Source: Diprion similis (Eukaryota; Arthropoda; Insecta; Hymenoptera; Diprionidae). From it: a stretch of DNA of 64,000 bases. Shown here piece by piece: positions 47,372-58,393 of this stretch. Within the stretch, counting starts at the first letter, position 1. Every line of letters starts with the position of its first letter. The stretch covers positions 16,439,501-16,503,500 of the forward strand of contig NC_060114.1 of NCBI RefSeq assembly GCF_021155765.1. The letters run 5' to 3'. The position numbers were made by a program, and so were the translations under genes. Below the pieces are notes generated by a model, which saw only the letters and a list, made by a program, of their open reading frames with translations, did no database searches and was not told the origin of the DNA.

Positions 47372-49624
47372 CTAAGATTTGCTCGGCTTCATCGAATTCC
47401 CGTCGGGATACCGTTTCTTAAAAGCTTTTATCAGTTGCGGGTCAATCAATCGCACACCGTCGACCTGATTTCCCAGAGTGATCCAGTTCGGTTGAACGTT
47501 GTGCGGTCTTCCGAATAACTCGATCTTCCTGGTCCCTGGACTCATTCTTTCTATAATCCCATAAATTTCGTCGGGTTTATGACTGGTCGCCCTTACTTCA
47601 GCCACGATAACGTCGCTGTCCAGACCTCTGTTTACCCTAGGGAATCCCTTCATGCCAACCAGGCAGTGCTCTTTTCCATGATTGAGCCAGTGACCTGTTC
47701 TCCCAGTTCTTATAATACGCTGAAGTTGATTAGTTTTGACCCAAATAATCTCGTCCACTCTGTCGTAGCCCCATAACTGGAGGCATTCTCTGCCTAATTC
47801 CATGGCACGTCCGGTCACCCAAAGAAAAAGGAGACCCTCGTCTTGCAGTGCAGGGATTCCGAGCTGCCGCATTTCGTCATCCGACATTGTGCCGTAGGGG
47901 AGCTCCATATGGATATCCCAAGGAGGGTCCGCCATTATTACTGCAAACTTTCCCAACACCGTCATATCCAGATATCTCAAATCGCACTGGATCCACTGAG
48001 GTGGATACAGCGTCAAGTCTGATGCTCCCGTTGAGCCGTTATTGTTGCTCACTGGTTTCGGATCTAGAGCAGTTGTTCTAGACGTATTTCCGCAAGTCAT
48101 TGCATCCACTTCTCCCTGGTCCTTAGGTTGCGCAGTGGGACCGTCAACTTCGTAGTGAACGTACCTTGAAAACAGGTGATTTAAAAAGTTTTGGATTCTG
48201 TATTCTGGAATCTTGTTAGAATTATTCAAAATTTTGAAAGCTCATCATTTTGTACTTAAAAAATATTTTGCAAAGGTACGTTACGTCAAATATTAAAATT
48301 TTTCGTGAATAACTTTGAAGACAGTAATTTAGTTTAGAAGTACTTTGTGATAGGTAATAAAATCCAGCGAGCTAATCTCTACTGATTTTATCCAACTTCA
48401 ACTCGGTTTTTAAATGATTACATTTATTGACTCAATCATTGTTTTTTGAAGTTCGGTAAACCTGAAACACGCACAAGAAAAAAAAAATAAAAACAAAAAA
48501 AAAATGAACTGATCTAATATTTTCAAAAAATTTCAGAGGAATCTTTCATCATTGATGAATCTATAAAAGGTGGGAGGGAAGTAAAATCAATTATTACTTG
48601 CAAGTGTCCATGTGGAAGCAAGTATTCAAGAAGCTGCAGTCTCCCAAGCTTTCATCTGTATGGCTTTGAAGTATTTTCTTGAAATGCAATTTCTTGCACT
48701 TCTCATTGAACGCCTGCCCAGACCCTGGCTGACTGTTAGCATTGAGCTTGGAGCAATCTGTACGAGTACCATGTGGGCAAAATTCCATAACTTGGGCACC
48801 GCCCTGAGACCTGAAACGTTCGGCCAATGATTTCTCCTTCGATGTTTGTTTTGACAAAAGGTCCAGTATCTGTTCCCCGACTTTTTTACTCTCCTTTTCT
48901 CTTATTGTGGGCATAGATATCAGCGACATGATGTCCTCAGTATTTTTCTTATCAAGCTTTGCCTGTTTTTCGGGTGGACTTTCCTCCTCGACTGAGTCAG
49001 GCAGTGAAGCCCCCCGTATTTCATCTTCAAAAATAGATTCAGCATGTAACAACTCTGCCTGGGAATTTGATTCCGCAATAGACAGAATTGTATATCCGAC
49101 AACATCGTTCTCCGTAATCTCCTTGATCCTGCAAACAAAAGGTTTCGAAATTATGCAAGAGATTACGTGATTTGTTTGTTCACACAAAAAACTTTTCCCA
49201 TTGAGTAAATACCTGATAACGTCCTGCGCAGATAATTTTTCCAAGAGCTTGTTGATATCTGAAAATGATATGTCAATACTGAGGGCTTTTCTGAGCTGAT
49301 CTGTGAGATCAGTCGATGTGATTGGCAGACTGGAGATGCACTGGTGCAAAATTCGCAAGACATCTTGTTCGTATTCAATTGGTTCAGATTTGTTGTTAGT
49401 CGTGTCTGAAATTGAGATTAGAGGCTTGAAAAAGAAAATCAAGATTGATAGTAAAGTTGATTGAAACAAATTGAATAGCTACCAATCGCAGATGATTCTG
49501 TAGCTGGTGGGGTCGAAGTAAGGGTAAATAATTCGTGTCTCTCTCGTTTACGTTTTTGTAATTTTTCTCTCAGACTGTTTCGCTTTATCTTTATCGCCTG
49601 AATCTCTTCGAATGCATCAGACAT
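47372..49624 (-). CDS. Mettl3: METTL3, catalytic subunit of the N6-adenosine mRNA methyltransferase
   Basis: Transfers methyl from SAM to N6 of adenosine in mRNA as a heterodimer with METTL14, mainly in the nucleus. Exons on the minus strand: 49483-49624, 49213-49405, 48598-49128, 47372-48164 (1659 nt, 552 aa; human is 580). Seen: the N-terminal helix with SLREKLQKRKRER; the tandem CCCH zinc fingers (about residues 225-295), ending CFHMDTCKYVHYE; and the MT-A70 domain with the active-site DPPW at residues 368-371, followed by the loop LPYGTMSDDE and the WxNHGKEHCLVG stretch. DPPW, rather than the EPPL of METTL14, identifies the active paralogue. The donor after CFHMDTC splits the Lys codon and the junction was checked. 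It lies downstream of the CRTAP-like gene in the same orientation. Confidence 0.97.
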
Positions 49625-50528
49625 CTTTCATCTCTTTTTCTTTCCTTATCATATACGAAGGTTAAGATTTCGAACAATAACAACTGAGCCTCGATTTCTT
49701 AAAAAAATAAAGTAAAAAAAAAAAAAAACTATTACTGAAGCTTTTACAAGCCCATAAATGTACGATAATGTAATAATGAGAAAATCGAATGCGGTATTTT
49801 TAGGTTAGGTATAGGTTATGTTTATTTGCTAAGTTGTGACTTTTGGCTATCTATTACACATTGTAGGAATCAAACGTTCGCAGTGTATCCAAAATTTGAT
49901 AATGGCGAGAATGTATTTTGTGAAATTTCTCTAATGAATCTTATTATCAACCGGTGCGACGTAAACTAGTGTAAACAAATCAGAATTGCTTGTGAATTTT
50001 TTCCTGGGAGTACAAATACTCAAGCGGGTGAACTCGGTGTTGCCAAGTTCCATTGGGATGCAAGATGTCTGATCGATGCATATTCGTGGATAGAAGACTT
50101 CGAGGCAGAGTCAAAAATTTGTTTGTGATTAAAAAATTCAAAAATTTTATGAAATTATCTGGATTTTCAAGTGTTTGATGTATTCGGAAAAGTCTGATCG
50201 GTTTTTATACAATTTAAATAAAATAGATCGATTTGCTTGTAAGCGAGAAACGGATTAATTCGAAACTTAGAAAATTACGAATCAAAAGCTAGCAGTTCGT
50301 TACGAGGCAAAATTAATTACTTATAGTTATTTTCGGGTTTGTAGTTTCCGATATTTTATTAAATTCGAAATTCCTAATAATTATCTAATCAGTTTCGATC
50401 CTACAATTAGTGGACAGGAGATTTACACTCTGGGCTTGAAAAAGCTTAATTATTTAGGTATATTTGTTACTGTAAACGTTTGTATGCATAATATTAAGTG
50501 TGAAAAAGTAAACTATATTTTGTTCTGT
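49625..50528. other. Spacer holding the METTL3 promoter and CRTAP-like 3' UTR
   Basis: About 0.9 kb without a gene. A TTAGGTTAGG motif at about 49800-49809 lies about 180 bases upstream of the METTL3 start. No TATA box is seen, as expected for a broadly expressed gene. Confidence 0.5.
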
Positions 50529-52732
50529 TCAGTTTTTTTCAGATTTAAATTGTTCTTGTATGAAGAGCAGAATACGCAGTTCGTACTCCTGCCTCTTAAC
50601 GTACGACTCGGCTTCCTGCAAAAACAAGAAAAAAAGTTCACAGTAGAATTTATTTGGTCCTTAGTAATTCTCAAAGACCGTGTGTTTCTGACTCCAATGA
50701 TTGTAATTAATTACCTCGCGTGGCTTGAAGTATTCTTCTTTGACTTCCGGTAGTTCCATAAAATATCTTTTGTTGTTCAAAACGGTCTCATCGGTCGGTA
50801 TGAAAAGCAAAAAGCTTTCAATCGCGGCACAAGCTTCTTCAAGTTTTCCAACTAAAACGGTTTTTGAATACGCAAAATTAAACCATCAGCAATCGACAAT
50901 AGAAAAACAAATCTACAAGGGAAACTAGCTTCTTGATCTTACTTTTGAAATATGCGAACTGCAAATAATGATAGTGAGACATGAGCATGTCGTGGCGTTG
51001 CTCCCCGTTGAGGTTATTTAACATGTAGGAACAGCTGCGCTTGCATTTTAGTCCAAATGCAAAGTGATCTGGAAAATAAAACTGCCTTTACATACGTTCA
51101 AATTCCACACGACAAGAATTTCCAAAGTTTCAAATGTAATTTGCAAATTGCCAATCTGTATGAGGAATGAAAAATTGGATTAACTCACTCGCAATGGACA
51201 TGGTAAAGTCTGGAAGCCATCCCTGGTCAAATGGACCTTCGCAGTACAATCTGCAGTCCTCCTCGGCTTTCATGTAAGCCTTGAGAGAATTTTCAAGCTG
51301 CTCAATAACCTCCGGATAATTTTCTTCATAATGCGCTATCACTCCAGCTTTGTACATTACTTGGAACGGGTCCGTTTCCAAATCTACTATATCCTCTTGA
51401 ACAACCTCGGGAAGATCCATGTAGAACTGCATGTTTCTCAAGGTTTGATTGTCCGTCGGATGAATGGTCAAAAACGTGAAAACTGCATTTGCTGCATCTT
51501 GGTACCGCTTTTTCTATGTCGCGTGTAAAAAAAAGTGTTATCTCTGGTACGACACGAGATAGAATAAAATGGCATGGCTGAAATCTCGTTTTGGCGGCAA
51601 AGTTTTTTTCTAAAAATTCTCATTGGAACTCCGTTTTTTACTTGATCAGCACTAAATTATATATACCTTGTAATAGCAAATGTGCAGATACTCGTAAGCT
51701 CTACGTTTAGTGTACTTGGTCTCCACGTGAACGGGCAACTGTCTATCATTGTCCTTATTCCTCACAATCTTTTTGCATTTCATCAAACACAATGTTTCCC
51801 TGACTTTTTTCTCGAAAAAGTGCATGTCTTCCATGTCGAACGGAAATATTGGTTCAACGTCGTTCACTTCCGCTCGGCATTTTCTTCGGCAATCAACAAC
51901 CCTCTTTTTGTGCATCTTGTAGCTGCGGTGCATCATGTATTGGGATTAATGAACATCGATAATTACATAGTAACTTATAAATAACTAAAAGCCCGTTACG
52001 ACTCCACCCGCGAGCATTTTCAAATGCTTCTTGTGGCAAAACTATCAGACATTGCCGTACATGCTTTCGCGGACTTTTAGTAAAGCTCATTGAGACCTTT
52101 AAAACTCTTGAATACGACTTTCTTCTATATTTGTCAGAGTTTAGTGAGCGCTCCATAAGTGTGTGATCCTATTCCGACCTGGCTTTCAAACATTTTTATA
52201 TCTCCAAAACTATTGTCCCGTTTGTAACGAAATATATCCTTAAAAACAGCCAAACGTTGTAGTCATCCACGGAAACAAAAATGATCAAAATTGATTCAGT
52301 AGTTCTCGAATTATAAGCGATTATACATGCAGACAGACAAAGAGACGTTAATTTTTGTATTATATATAGAGAAGATGATACTGTGTTGAACCTTGTGAGG
52401 GCTTTGTGGAAGTCGTCGATGCACCCTTGCCAGTCATCGTTCAAATACGACTCGACACCCGCTTCGAAAAGTTTATCAAGCTCATCTGGATCCTCCTCGC
52501 TTTTACTCTGATTCACCGGTCTGTCAGTGTCCTGCTTACCGACAAGATGCTCTGATTCTGTGGCGATCTTTTCAGACGGAAGATCCTGGAGAATCTCATC
52601 CTGAACCGCGGAAACGGTTTCCTGACCATCTACGTCATTGCTCAGCTCGTCTGATGCTGCAGACGTGGCGGTTGCAACGGTGGAGAAAATCGTGATCAGG
52701 GCAAAAACGACGGCTTTATTAAAGACCAGCAT
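50529..52732 (-). CDS. CRTAP/SC65 (leprecan) family ER protein
   Basis: Non-catalytic member of the leprecan family, which in vertebrates partners prolyl 3-hydroxylase and cyclophilin B in collagen modification in the ER. Exons on the minus strand: 52392-52732, 51667-51922, 51189-51513, 50943-51068, 50715-50851, 50529-50615 (1272 nt, 423 aa; human CRTAP is 401). Seen: a signal peptide (MLVFNKAVVFALITIF), an acidic linker, TPR-like repeats beginning at SYLNDDWQGCIDDFHKAL, paired Cys motifs (CRRKCR, CLMKC, CRLYC, CKRSC), and two copies of a P-T-D-x-x-L-x-N motif. No dioxygenase domain follows, which separates it from the prolyl 3-hydroxylases. The ATG at 52732 is chosen because the signal peptide starts there. 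The exon 2 acceptor (CACCGCAG) is weak in pyrimidines. Confidence 0.88.
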
Positions 52733-55700
52733 TACGAGAATATGTTGCTCGGCAAGGTCGACCAAAAACTGAGAATGATCACTGTTTGATCTATGAACCC
52801 TGATTGCGATAAAGAACGCGCACTGAAAACGAGGTTGAAGTTATTAACGTTATCGTAAAGAAATATTGAGGGAAAAATCAGTGAAACTAAGATTTCGAAA
52901 TATGATTTTCTTTTGTTTTGTTACGGTTTACTGAATTTCAAAGATTTCAAACAATTCCAAACAATTCCAAAATCGAGAAACAACGCTTTTTCCCCAGCAT
53001 GAATCGTACGATACGCTACTAACTTCAATATGATCACTGGGAGCTGTAGACGCTATGCCATCATCTCTGACGCTCCGTGGTCGCCACACATACAAATGCC
53101 GCCGTTTCTTCAGGCATGTGTGGGCGAAATGTAGTTGCAGCCCACAGGCAGCATATACGCAACGACTTTATGGTATATCGCGTCAGAGGACGAGATGAGA
53201 AATGTTCTCAACTCAGTATATTTGTGAGCTAAATCAGCTGTAAGAGATACGCGAACGCTACGAGATGAATCCACTGTAGCGTTCACCACGCATTGTCAGA
53301 TTACGTAATTACCGTCTGCCAAAAAAAAAAGAAAGAATTTTCAGCCTATTTTCGAACTAAATTTTATTTTATTTCAAAAAGAATTATCCCAAATTATCAA
53401 AAGACTGTGCAAGTTTACGGCACGATAATATTTTTGAAAAACCACAACAAACCGTCTCCATATTGTTGGTTCGATTTAATTTCTTGTCTTTTCAAATATT
53501 CATTGCCGCGGCTTGGGACTATTTTTAAGGAGCCTACTGTCAACAATGTCACATTCCTTTGTTGTTGTTTGAAGTTGTATTTAATTTTTGTAGCATGAAT
53601 TACATCGAAATCACAATAGTTAAAAAAAAACATTCTGCAATCTTTACAAAATGGAACTAAACTTGTTAAACGACAATATACTACGGAATTTAAGTTTGTA
53701 AATTGCAAAATGGCCAGAAAATGCTTAAAGCATTCATAATACGATTGTAAATATTAGTGCAGGGTGTAACTGTATTAGAGGTGTGTGGGAGCATTGAAAA
53801 AAATTTGGTATATACATGTACGCTCTAAGTAATACTTTATTTAAAAGAATTATCTTGCATATCGTCTTTGAAAGTTAGTATTTTACGTACCAACGTTTAT
53901 TCAATTCTCACTACTACGTTGTGGTCTTTGACGCGGTTCACAACGATCAATCGAATATAATTTGATAGAAAATAATGAACAATTATTATGCAGCTTAGCT
54001 TCACGTTTATCAACAATAATGCTAATAATTATAATGATAGTAATAATAAATTGTGTAATCAATATGAATTTCCACCCCATGATTTTTTCCCTCCCTTTTA
54101 TTTCGTTCTCAAAATTTCACACCATTCAATTGTTTACACGTCACAACCGGATTTTCTTAAACAATTTTTTGCATCACAAAAGCGGACGAGGAACTCGTCC
54201 TGCCTACACACGTACCTATAGAGAATTAAAGTGAAATATCGTTTTTCCAACAGAAAGCAACAAAGAACATACATTACACATATTATTATATACATCGGAC
54301 TTAGGAATCGATTGATATCTTTATTCATCAATCAAAAGTCCCAATAAATCCTTTTAATTAAGAACCGAAAAATCGTTTTAGTTCCACGATTAATTCAATC
54401 GATACTTTTTATAAAGACCATTTTATGTGATCGATTGATTTAATCAAATGTTCAAATTAAGTCGAATTTCATTCAAAATCAATCAACCGATTGATCAATT
54501 GGAAATTTTTCGTAAAGTGCAGTTCTTCGTTCGTTCCAAATACTGATTAACCGAAAATCGGTAATTCATTTTTCGTTTGATCAATTGATCGTAGCACCCA
54601 GGTATCCATCAAATGCATACAACATATACGTATATTATACATCTATAATCGCACGTCTGTAGGATGCAGGAGCTCTGATCAAGGCCATTTTGTGTTACAA
54701 TTTTTTCATTTCTTACTTAAAAATATAATGGAAATCACACCGAAATTGAAACTAGGTATGCTTAGAGTATACTATTATTAGATTACTATAAATATAACAA
54801 CGAGAAATATCGATCTACAACTAGTATTATACGACGGAATACCTTAATCAATAATTATAATAAATGAGAAGAAAGAAGAAAAAACGAAACAAAGCACACG
54901 CATAACGTCAGTTAATATTTTAGCCTCCAAATATAATTATTAAATATAATTCGAAGTATCGAAACAAACTAATCGCGTGTGTGACAATAACTACATGTAT
55001 ACAGTATATGTATATGACTATTTTCAATCTAAATACTAGCGAACGTGTTAAGCCATACATTTCATGTAGAATTTAATTATAAATACGCTATTATATAGGT
55101 ATACAGATCGTCCCCGTGCCTAACAAAATCAACAGTAATAAGAATAGTAGTTACATCTGTAAAAAGAAAAAAAAAACTATAAAAAAATCTCTTCCGCGTT
55201 GAAAAGGAAAAGGGTCAAGAGCGACAAGAGAAAAAAAATTCTACTAATCATCACGATAAATCGGCAAACGACGGGAAAAGCAAATCTGCACTGCCTAAAT
55301 TGACTACCCGACGATTTTCTCAATCGGCATTTGAATAATACTGAAACGCGTAGGTGGATTATAACAAATGAGAAGAAAAAGCGCAGAATTGGTGGGTTAC
55401 AACAGATAACCGGATTAATTATTCTAGAACGTGTTATAGCTTCAGCAATTACAGTCATAAACCTCGCGAAATTACAACTTCGTTTTTGATTTTTGTAATG
55501 TGCTTGAAGTGTCATTATTTCTATTATTATTACTAATTTTTTTTCTTTTTTATTTAAATTTTTTACTTTACATTTTTCAATACGTTTTTTAAAACTCTGA
55601 CGCCCACTTATACAAGCGTGTACTTGATCGTTGAAAATATGGCGATTGATATGTGATTTCATATATACAGAGATTATAATCAATTTGTTAGTGAAAAGTT

Positions 55701-55886
55701 TTTCCTCTGCATATATTGCGTAAGACAGAACAACCTAAAAAATGTTATTAAATACAGTAAGTAAACGTAACCGGAATTATTTGAAAATGTGAACATTGTT
55801 TATGTTTATGTAAAGATTTGTTGCTTTTGATTGCATGTTTTTTTTTTAATACAGTTAATTCTAATACTAATTAATTCGCTTTTTAC

Positions 55887-55910
55887 GTTGTTGTTGTTGT
55901 TGTTGTTGTT
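55887..55910 (+). repeat. (GTT)n microsatellite
   Basis: Eight uninterrupted GTT units, followed by a T run. Confidence 0.9.
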
Positions 55911-57103
55911 TTTTTTTTCTTTAATCGGGATTTTATTCAAGTGCTCGACGAGCGATTATTATTGTTATTATTATTAGTATACATAATCTGATGAAACGCG
56001 TTCAAAGTTAAATATTAACCAGTTATTTATCAACATATACAGAGCGTAAAATTGTATATTAATGATTTTAATACGTAGAGCTAAGGAACACCGCGGATTA
56101 TAAATTTACGGCTGAAGCAGCCTCGACCGATTTCACGTGTCGTGTAGTTGTTATTATATTTATTATTATACACATAACACGTGCATGCGTTTGTATAATA
56201 GTTGTATATATATTTATGTATATTTGTATACGTTATAAAATCGATACCGCACTAGTGCGGCGTACGTTAATTAATTATTTATCAGAGGCGAGAAATGAGA
56301 AAAACGAAGAAAGAAAGAAATACAATACACAAATCTAAAATCGCCGGAACACAAATCTCATAATTTCAAAATCGATACTCTACCTACAATGTAAACACCT
56401 CTACAATATCTCGAAAACTACGATTTGCAAACAATTTTATACTGGGAAACTGAGGCATTTTTTTATTCTATTTATTTAAGCACGTGTAATGTAAACCTAT
56501 AATTACTTATTGTATTGTTCGGAGTATAAGACAACCCTCAATTGTGAGACAATATTTCAGTGTTTTTATCAATCACCCGTAGGACGATGGACGATTTTGA
56601 TGGGTGCTGTCAACGACAAAAATCCTCGGCTTATATTCGGAACAATACGCGTATATCGTGAAAGTAGTTCTCTAGTTTATAACGACATATTTAATTTTCC
56701 CATTACAGAAACCTTCGCAGGTATTTTTGATTATGTTTCATTGTTATTATACATATTATTATGATTATTATTTTTGTAAGTCGTTTTTTCTATCACATGT
56801 ATCAAAATACAATGAGAGTCGGGATTATTACTTGGTGATGTTCTGGGAGAAAAGAGGACAAGCTGTTAGCAACTCTTGACCGAGAAATCTATTTCGTATA
56901 CATGAACCCGCGCGCGTTGAAAGGTAACAACGAAAAATCTAGAGCAAAATTGCAGCCCTACAAGGATGTATCAGCACTTAGGTTCGGTTTGAATCCGAAT
57001 AATTAATCTGAATCGATTTTTAAGAAAGTGATGTGAATAAGGGTTGCGATCATTTTTCTTCCACCCTTGCTGTTCGATTTTCATTTATTATTTTTAGTTT
57101 CAT

Positions 57104-57109
57104 ATATTA

Positions 57110-57150
<41 letters not shown>

Positions 57151-57151
57151 T
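57104..57151 (+). repeat. (ATT)n microsatellite
   Basis: About 15 ATT units with one interruption by TGTT near the start. Confidence 0.9.
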
Positions 57152-57627
57152 TAAACGCTTTGGGCTTTCGAAACTATGTAAAATCGTAGTTAATCACACT
57201 TCGATGAAATAGACGAAAAACAATAACCATGCTAACTATAGCAAAAATATTTCGAACACGATTGCATATTTTTTATTCTTTGCTTTTCCGTGTTTTGTTC
57301 GTCAAATTTCGGATGCTTTTCTATTTTTTTCTTCTTCTTTTTTTTTTATTACAACGAATTATCCCAACTTCCTAATAGCCTCAAGTGTTTTTACTCCTTC
57401 GTTAATCAATTTTTCAGATACAAACAGAACAAGAAGAGATCAACAAAAAAAGAGATGGCGTGAAACAATTGGATTGTGTAACAAACGAAATGTAGGCATT
57501 TGAATTTCACATACCAACTGTTTATTTTTACTTTTTTGTATCTCAACCTGGCATATTAAAACCTAGCAAATTTTGTGAACTGGAGTTTCAGTCGCGTTTC
57601 TTCAATATACGTATATGGAGAGAAGAG

Positions 57628-57656
57628 AAAAAAAAAAAAAAAAAAAAAAAAAAAAA
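57628..57656 (+). repeat. Poly-A run of 29 bases
   Basis: An uninterrupted A tract in intergenic DNA. It could be the tail of an inserted retrocopy or simple slippage; no retroelement sequence is visible before it. Confidence 0.85.
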
Positions 57657-58055
57657 CAAGATTGGAGAACTGAGCGTAAAATGAATTTCAAGCCTAAAGC
57701 TAAATGGGAAAACTGTTATACTGATTAATTATGCGGGTAAATATTACTATTCGAATTCGAGCGTCGAACAAACTTCGTAAAAGTTAAAAGTAATGGAAAG
57801 TACATCAATTTAACAGATTTTAACCATTTTCAAACACCAACAATGCAACGGCATTCGCATAAAAATTTCTAGGATGCAAAGATGACGGTTTTTTGAAGCT
57901 GAAATTTCGTCGCACACAAATCTGTACGTATAATAATTACGACAGCCACTTGTCGTTACCAAATGTGTGTAATTATTAACGTACAGTTGGGCCAACAAAT
58001 AACGGGAAAAAAAGCAATTAACAGCTTCAAAAAGTTCGGGAATTGCACCGATACA

Positions 58056-58182
58056 CCGTGTGCCCGTGCGAAAAGTGCGCAACTTATGCGCGTGCGTCAA
58101 GTCGTTCGAGTCTTATTGGCCGACAGTTACCGCCTGATTGCCGCATGCGCATAAGGTGCGCACTTTCCGCATGGGCACACGG
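58056..58182. mobile_element. 127-bp hairpin MITE with TACA target duplication
   Basis: The ends CCGTGTGCCC ... GGGCACACGG begin arms of about 43 bases (left GTGCGAAAAGTGCGCAACTT, right its near-complement) with only four or five mismatches. The tetranucleotide TACA lies directly outside both ends (58052-58055 and 58183-58186). The sequence is strikingly GC-rich against AT-rich flanks. Confidence 0.8.
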
Positions 58183-58300
58183 TACAGAAAATTCAGAGGC
58201 AAACTTTTGTTAGAATTCACTTGGGGATAATAATCCGTTGAAAAACATTTCACATTACAATCAAGAGGTCCGTATACCAATCGATGAACAGACCGTAAAT

Positions 58301-58306
58301 TTTATT
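58301..58306 (-). promoter_or_regulatory. AATAAA signal for the MAST transcript
   Basis: The minus-strand hexamer lies about 90 bases beyond the stop at 58394-58396, a plausible first polyadenylation site. Confidence 0.45.
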
Positions 58307-58393
58307 ATCTAAACTGATGCGTTATCGACGGAAAAGAAAATGGAAAAAATATAGATCGACAAAATCGGTGATAAAGTCAGTCGAAACTCTGGT

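Larger units (their letters stand above)
52733..58055. other. Long AT-rich stretch, MAST 3' flank and CRTAP-like 5' flank
   Basis: No gene is supported over more than 5 kb. It holds the CRTAP-like promoter (right of 52732), several microsatellites and a cluster of ATCGATTGAT-like words at 54300-54600. A 168-codon minus ORF at 55177-55683 has low-complexity composition and no domain, and I treat it as chance. Part of the right side may be MAST 3' UTR. Confidence 0.45.

Noticed and set aside
48594-49469. 291-codon ORF as a separate gene
   Set aside because: It reads through two METTL3 introns; the exons inside it are METTL3 exons 2 and 3, with verified junctions.
53057-53205. Weak inverted repeats upstream of the CRTAP-like gene
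   Set aside because: The arms are short and interrupted, and no flanking duplication is visible, so a MITE could not be supported.
55177-55683. 168-codon minus-strand ORF
   Set aside because: Its Lys-, Ile- and Phe-rich composition mirrors the AT-rich DNA, there is no domain, and no splice or promoter context.
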